From NCBI RefSeq assembly GCF_937888285.1, contig NZ_CALART010000056.1:108051-172050 (forward strand): a stretch of DNA of 64,000 nt, in the 5' to 3' direction. The stretch is from an uncultured Aquimonas sp. (GTDB lineage Bacteria; Pseudomonadota; Gammaproteobacteria; Xanthomonadales; Xanthomonadaceae). Below, piece after piece: positions 61,185-64,000 of this stretch (the stretch's first letter is position 1; each line of letters opens with the position of its first letter). The translations under genes were made by a program, and so were the position numbers. The notes below the pieces were generated by a model that made no database searches, was not told the DNA's origin, and saw only the letters and a list, made by a program, of their open reading frames with translations.

Positions 61185-61472
61185 TTGAACGCTTGTGCCG
61201 ATCTAGGCTTCGCAGAGAGGAGAGTACGATTCTCACGGCCCGGCGAAGAGGGTGGAGATCTCCCGCAACCCGTCCCCGGTCGTCTAGTGGGTTTTATCTC
61301 CGAGGCAGTGTGCAGCAGAAGCACCAGAAACTTCGACATTCAAATCGGTTGCGAGGATGGAAGGGAGTTCTTTCCCGAACACATCACCGGCTGCGCCGAG
61401 AAGGCGGTGCGCTGGAAAGTGCCAAACAGTCCCAGAGTATTCACCTTGTCGGTTGAAGTACTTGCCCGATAG
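61185..61472 (+). CDS. Possible small cassette gene, unknown function
   Basis: An open frame of up to 95 residues (TTG at 61185, GTG at 61290 also possible) ends 6 bp before the next attC candidate, as cassette genes often do. The distal part (SRSTRNFDIQIGCEDGREFF, VFTLSVEVLAR) looks protein-like; the proximal part does not. No clear ribosome site. Weakly supported. Confidence 0.3.
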   Translation: MNACADLGFAERRVRFSRPGEEGGDLPQPVPGRLVGFISEAVCSRSTRNFDIQIGCEDGREFFPEHITGCAEKAVRWKVPNSPRVFTLSVEVLAR

Positions 61473-61478
61473 TTGCCG

Positions 61479-61529
61479 CCTAACAGCCGGTCGCAGCGAA
61501 CGGCACGCTGCGGGGACCGCCGTTGAACC
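61479..61529 (+). repeat. Candidate attC recombination site 2
   Basis: It starts with GCCTAAC (61479-61485; RYYYAAC) and ends with GTTGAAC (61523-61529; GTTRRRY). The inner arms CGGTCGCAGCG and CGCTGCGGGGACCG are complementary with a small bulge, and AACAGCC pairs with GGCCGTT-like sequence. 51 bp, the best of the sites here. Confidence 0.55.
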
Positions 61530-61622
61530 GTAGCGATAGGTTTCCATTCACCATCCGTGCGGAGGATGCGGGTGCTCCGAAAATGGATCAACGCATCTGC
61601 CCAACAACAGAGAGGTTACGAC

Positions 61623-62135
61623 ATGCAAATTGCCCTTCGGAGAAGTGCCAGCCTCTGTTCACTATTGATTGTTGTGCTTGCCATTGCCATCTCTGCATGC
61701 TCAACCGTTCGGTTGATTTCAGACTACGATGAGCCCACAGATAAGGCGCTTACCGCTCTTCAGCAAAGCACGGACGACTTCATTACGAACCTCATAGCAA
61801 GCGCGCCCTCTGAAGAGAACGCGTTCGAAAAGCACAAAAAGTTCTATGAGGACATTGACCAGCAACTGCGTAGGCTGGAGTTCAGGGTGGCATCGATACC
61901 GAAAAATGACCAAACCAAGAGTCTCGTAGCGGACATCCGCGCCGCCATCCTTGGCGAAGAGAAATGTACTGAAGACGGTGGCAGCCTTAGAAATCTCCAT
62001 TGCCTCCAGGAAAACTTGGCTCACGGCCCATCCAGGATGGCGCTCCAGATCAGCCAGCGCAACGTGAATCAGGCTATTGGAGCTGCGTTAGCTCTGGAGT
62101 TGGCCAAGAAGCAAGGGCTTGAACAGAACAAGTAG
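61623..62135 (+). CDS. Lipoprotein, unknown function
   Basis: 170 residues; the ATG at 61623 follows GAGAGG. Signal LLIVVLAIAISAC gives lipid cysteine C26. The mature part is mostly helical and charged (ALTALQQSTDDFITNLIASA, FEKHKKFYEDIDQQLRRLEF), consistent with a periplasmic coiled-coil. Two further cysteines. No family recognised. The next gene starts 26 bp later. Confidence 0.8.
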   Translation: MQIALRRSASLCSLLIVVLAIAISACSTVRLISDYDEPTDKALTALQQSTDDFITNLIASAPSEENAFEKHKKFYEDIDQQLRRLEFRVASIPKNDQTKSLVADIRAAILGEEKCTEDGGSLRNLHCLQENLAHGPSRMALQISQRNVNQAIGAALALELAKKQGLEQNK

Positions 62136-62161
62136 CACTAATCAATTCAGGAGTAGATGAC

Positions 62162-62500
62162 ATGGCAACAGATCCCGTTACATCCGCAAACCTCGGCGAG
62201 AAAGTGTTCGAAGCGGCCAAGTCTTCTTTCGGAAGAAAATTCAGCTCGATTAAGCACTTCCTGAAAGGCGAATCTGAGAAGCTTGCCATTACTCTGCGCA
62301 TGATCATAGAGGCTTCGGCATCGGGTGACATCTCGAAAGCTGAAGCCAAAATCCTTCTCAACCAGCAGAAGGTCGCTGCGACGGCAGTGTTGACAGCCGC
62401 AGAAGGGATGACTGCTGCAGCCGTCCAAGCGGCGATCAACGCAGCCCTACAAGCCGTCAAGGACTTTGTGAACGGCAAGGCAGGGTTTCGGCTGCTGTAG
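62162..62500 (+). CDS. Small helical protein, unknown function
   Basis: 112 residues with AGGAG 8 bp before the ATG. No signal peptide. Helical throughout, with an Ala-rich amphipathic stretch (VAATAVLTAAEGMTAAAVQA) near the C-terminus. Closely follows the lipoprotein gene, so both are probably one transcript and one cassette. No family recognised. Confidence 0.75.
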   Translation: MATDPVTSANLGEKVFEAAKSSFGRKFSSIKHFLKGESEKLAITLRMIIEASASGDISKAEAKILLNQQKVAATAVLTAAEGMTAAAVQAAINAALQAVKDFVNGKAGFRLL

Positions 62501-62505
62501 AAACC

Positions 62506-62581
62506 TAGCCCGCGTATGCAGCGGACAGTCGAAAGCGGCGCTTCGCTTGCTTTCTCCTGCCGGTAATTCGCAACGTTAGGC
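62506..62581 (+). repeat. Candidate attC recombination site 3
   Basis: It ends in GTTAGGC (62575-62581; GTTRRRY) and starts with ACCTAGC, one base off RYYYAAC. The arms GCGTATGCAGCGGACAG and CTGCCGGTAATTCGC pair imperfectly, and an inner stem GAAAGC..GCTTTC tightens the hairpin. 76 bp, beginning 6 bp after the 112-residue gene's stop. Confidence 0.5.
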
Positions 62582-62632
62582 GTCGTAACCCGGCCTTCTC
62601 CTTCATCAACGCTTTTTCCCAAGGGAGTCACT

Positions 62633-63235
62633 ATGCCTGTAGTCGCAGCTGCCGCTCAGATCGCCAACGAAGAGTGGGACTTCTTCGGTAAACAAGAGAT
62701 CGATATTAATGGCAAGACGATCCGACGAGGACGGAAGGAAACTGATGAGGGCTTCTGGCAACGTGTAGGCCAGTACTGGATGGACGGAACCGGGAAGAAT
62801 TTGACAGGCGAGAACGACGACTTTCCATGGTCTGCAGCTTTCATCTCATTCGTCATGCGAAAGGCTGGGGCTGGAGATCGCTTCCGCTATAGTGCGCAAC
62901 ACTCTGTCTATATTCGACATGCTGTTAAAGCGCGCGAACGGGGCGACGAGAAATATGGGTTTTGGGGTTATGCTTTGGCAGATAGTCCGATCAAGGTTGG
63001 AGATCTGGTTTGCTACGCACGCCAACCCGGAATCAGCGTCAGTACGCAGTCATCAAACTACAAGTCGCACGTCGATCTAGTGGTGGAAGTGACTTTGGGC
63101 AAAGCACTAGTTATTGGCGGCAACGTTGGGAACTCTGTTACTCGAAAGGCGATTGAGCTTAACTCAACCGGACATTTGATTGATAATACACAACCGTGGT
63201 TTGCTGTTCTTTCCCATCGATTCGACAACGCCTAA
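62633..63235 (+). CDS. DUF2272 domain protein (NlpC/P60-like, putative peptidoglycan hydrolase)
   Basis: 200 residues; AAGGGAG precedes the ATG. The fold signature FPWSAAFISFVMRKAG with S67 at the usual Cys position, YSAQHSVYIRHAV, PIKVGDLVCYAR and SHVDLVVEV (H146) matches DUF2272, related to NlpC/P60 and CHAP amidases. Ser instead of Cys is usual in this group, so catalysis is uncertain. No signal peptide. The stop overlaps a GCCTAAA heptamer that may be the start of a fourth, interrupted attC site. Confidence 0.82.
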   Translation: MPVVAAAAQIANEEWDFFGKQEIDINGKTIRRGRKETDEGFWQRVGQYWMDGTGKNLTGENDDFPWSAAFISFVMRKAGAGDRFRYSAQHSVYIRHAVKARERGDEKYGFWGYALADSPIKVGDLVCYARQPGISVSTQSSNYKSHVDLVVEVTLGKALVIGGNVGNSVTRKAIELNSTGHLIDNTQPWFAVLSHRFDNA

Positions 63236-63305
63236 AGGGGCTCCATCGCGTTCAGTGTGGAACCCAGCGCTTGTCTCATCCTGCCGCACTGTGCAGCCTT
63301 CGCGG

Positions 63306-63809
63306 ATGGAACAGCTCTTTACACAATCACTCGGCCTGACCTCTCCGCGGGCGGTCACCGGCTTCGACTTCCGCCCCGCTGAGGGGGCCATCCACTTCAT
63401 GGTCGAGTGCCAAGCCAGCCGGCTGCCGTGTCCTGCCTGTGGCGCATTGGATCAGCCCATCCACGATCGTCTGGCTCGGCGTTGGCAGCATCTGCACTTC
63501 TTCAAGTTCAAGGCCTTTATCGAAGCCCGCGTGCCGCGGGTGGCCTGCAGGCAGTGCAACAAGACGGGCCAGTGCGAGGTGCCGTGGTCCCGACCCGGCT
63601 CGGGCTTCTCTGCGGTGATGGAGGCTTTCGTGACCGCGCTCTGCCAAGGCATGCCCGTCGCCCAGGTCGCGCGCCTCTTGGGCGTCTCCGACGATCGCGT
63701 CTGGCGCGTGCTCGAACACTACATTCCGAAGGCGCGCGCAGCGGAATCCATGGCGTCGCTGTCCAAGCTGGCCGTTGACGAAACCAGCGGCCGACGCGGC
63801 GCCTCGTAA
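63306..63809 (+). pseudogene. ISL3-family transposase, truncated after N-terminal half
   Basis: 167 residues. N-terminal zinc-finger cysteines C42/C45 (PCPACG) and C81/C84 (CRQC), then a helix-turn-helix stretch (VAQVARLLGVSDDRVWRVLE) and the first catalytic Asp in AVDETSGRRG, where the protein ends. Complete ISL3 transposases are about 400 residues, so the rest of the DDE domain is gone. The element seems to have entered at the end of the DUF2272 cassette. Confidence 0.85.
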
Positions 63810-63818
63810 GCTCTCCCG

Positions 63819-63911
63819 TCAAGCGGACAAGGAATTCCTAGAACCTTCGGCCGCTTGGGCTTTGCGCTCGGCGGGCGTCATCCCGCCGAGGGCGTCATGG
63901 GGACGTTCCGT
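63819..63911 (-). pseudogene. C-terminal fragment of an IS3-family transposase
   Basis: On the minus strand ERPHDALGGMTPAERKAQAA, then EGSRNSLSA and a stop at 63819. This is the typical IS3 OrfB tail (RPHxALGGxTPAE). Upstream (63912 rightward) the frame closes, so only about 30 residues remain. It abuts the broken ISL3 gene, suggesting that an IS3 insertion or deletion truncated it. 63920-64000 shows nothing recognisable. Confidence 0.7.
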
Positions 63912-64000
63912 AAGCGTCCGCCCACCTCACCTTCCAACCTGACCTGATCTTCCTGACCGTCGCCGGTTTCCCCAACGGAGGACCGGTCGATGGCGTGTTC

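Overview
The window is high-GC DNA from a gammaproteobacterium, most likely a Xanthomonadales member (Lysobacter or Rhodanobacteraceae type). This is inferred from codon use, secreted starch enzymes, DUF1501/DUF1800 and CSLREA proteins, a HemP/TonB haem locus, and several families of short interspersed palindromes. No tRNA, rRNA, CRISPR array or replication origin was seen.

Layout. (1) 1-6012: a divergent secondary-metabolism pair, a truncated type I PKS (minus) and a 1656-residue NRPS with formyltransferase - split adenylation domain containing a luciferase-like monooxygenase - carrier protein. (2) 6342-12386: a small flagellar rod-like protein, then secreted proteins: PQQ-type sugar dehydrogenase, DUF1501 and DUF1800 partners, and a Reeler-like protein. 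Three of these share an F-x-[DN]-G-F-[ED] peptide near a terminus. (3) 12414-15039: adenine salvage (apt), an EamA exporter and a GST in one overlapping operon, plus a small membrane protein. (4) 15424-21573: secreted alpha-amylase and pullulanase, a starch-degradation pair. (5) 21834-26316: haem uptake locus (hemP, TonB receptor, a small HmuS-like protein, DUF6607 lipoprotein) below a candidate Fur box. (6) metF, then a 4 x 81-bp tandem repeat. (7) 28146-33062: acrA-acrB-tetR efflux operon with a candidate TetR operator. (8) 33391-50445: mostly housekeeping and metabolic single genes (TrmY-like methyltransferase, AbgT transporter, glutamate-type dehydrogenase, GST, DUF1697, AraC regulator with a divergent DUF2306 protein, CSLREA beta-helix protein, PhzF, an unusual SDR, DUF429, a serine hydrolase, YajD nuclease). 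(9) 50787-55101: two lipoproteins and a 926-residue repeat/TPR/ankyrin protein. (10) 55362-56972: Gfo/Idh oxidoreductase and DinB protein.

(11) 57568-64000 differs in character: visibly lower GC, all complete genes on the plus strand, mostly proteins of unknown function, two signal-less peptidoglycan-hydrolase-type proteins (M15 and DUF2272), lipoproteins, and transposase debris. Three intergenic sites end in GTTRRRY and fold as imperfect hairpins, and a fourth may be cut by an insertion sequence. I read 61-63.2 kb as a probable integron-type gene cassette array. The M15 enzyme with its neighbouring lipoprotein is a candidate toxin/immunity or lysis pair. No integrase gene is visible.

A second theme is repeat biology. 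A 24-27 bp palindrome occurs eight times, always as head-to-head pairs 20-115 bp apart, and one pair lies in frame inside the NRPS. A perfect 29-bp inverted repeat, a five-tract GGGG array and two composite repeats sit in other gaps.
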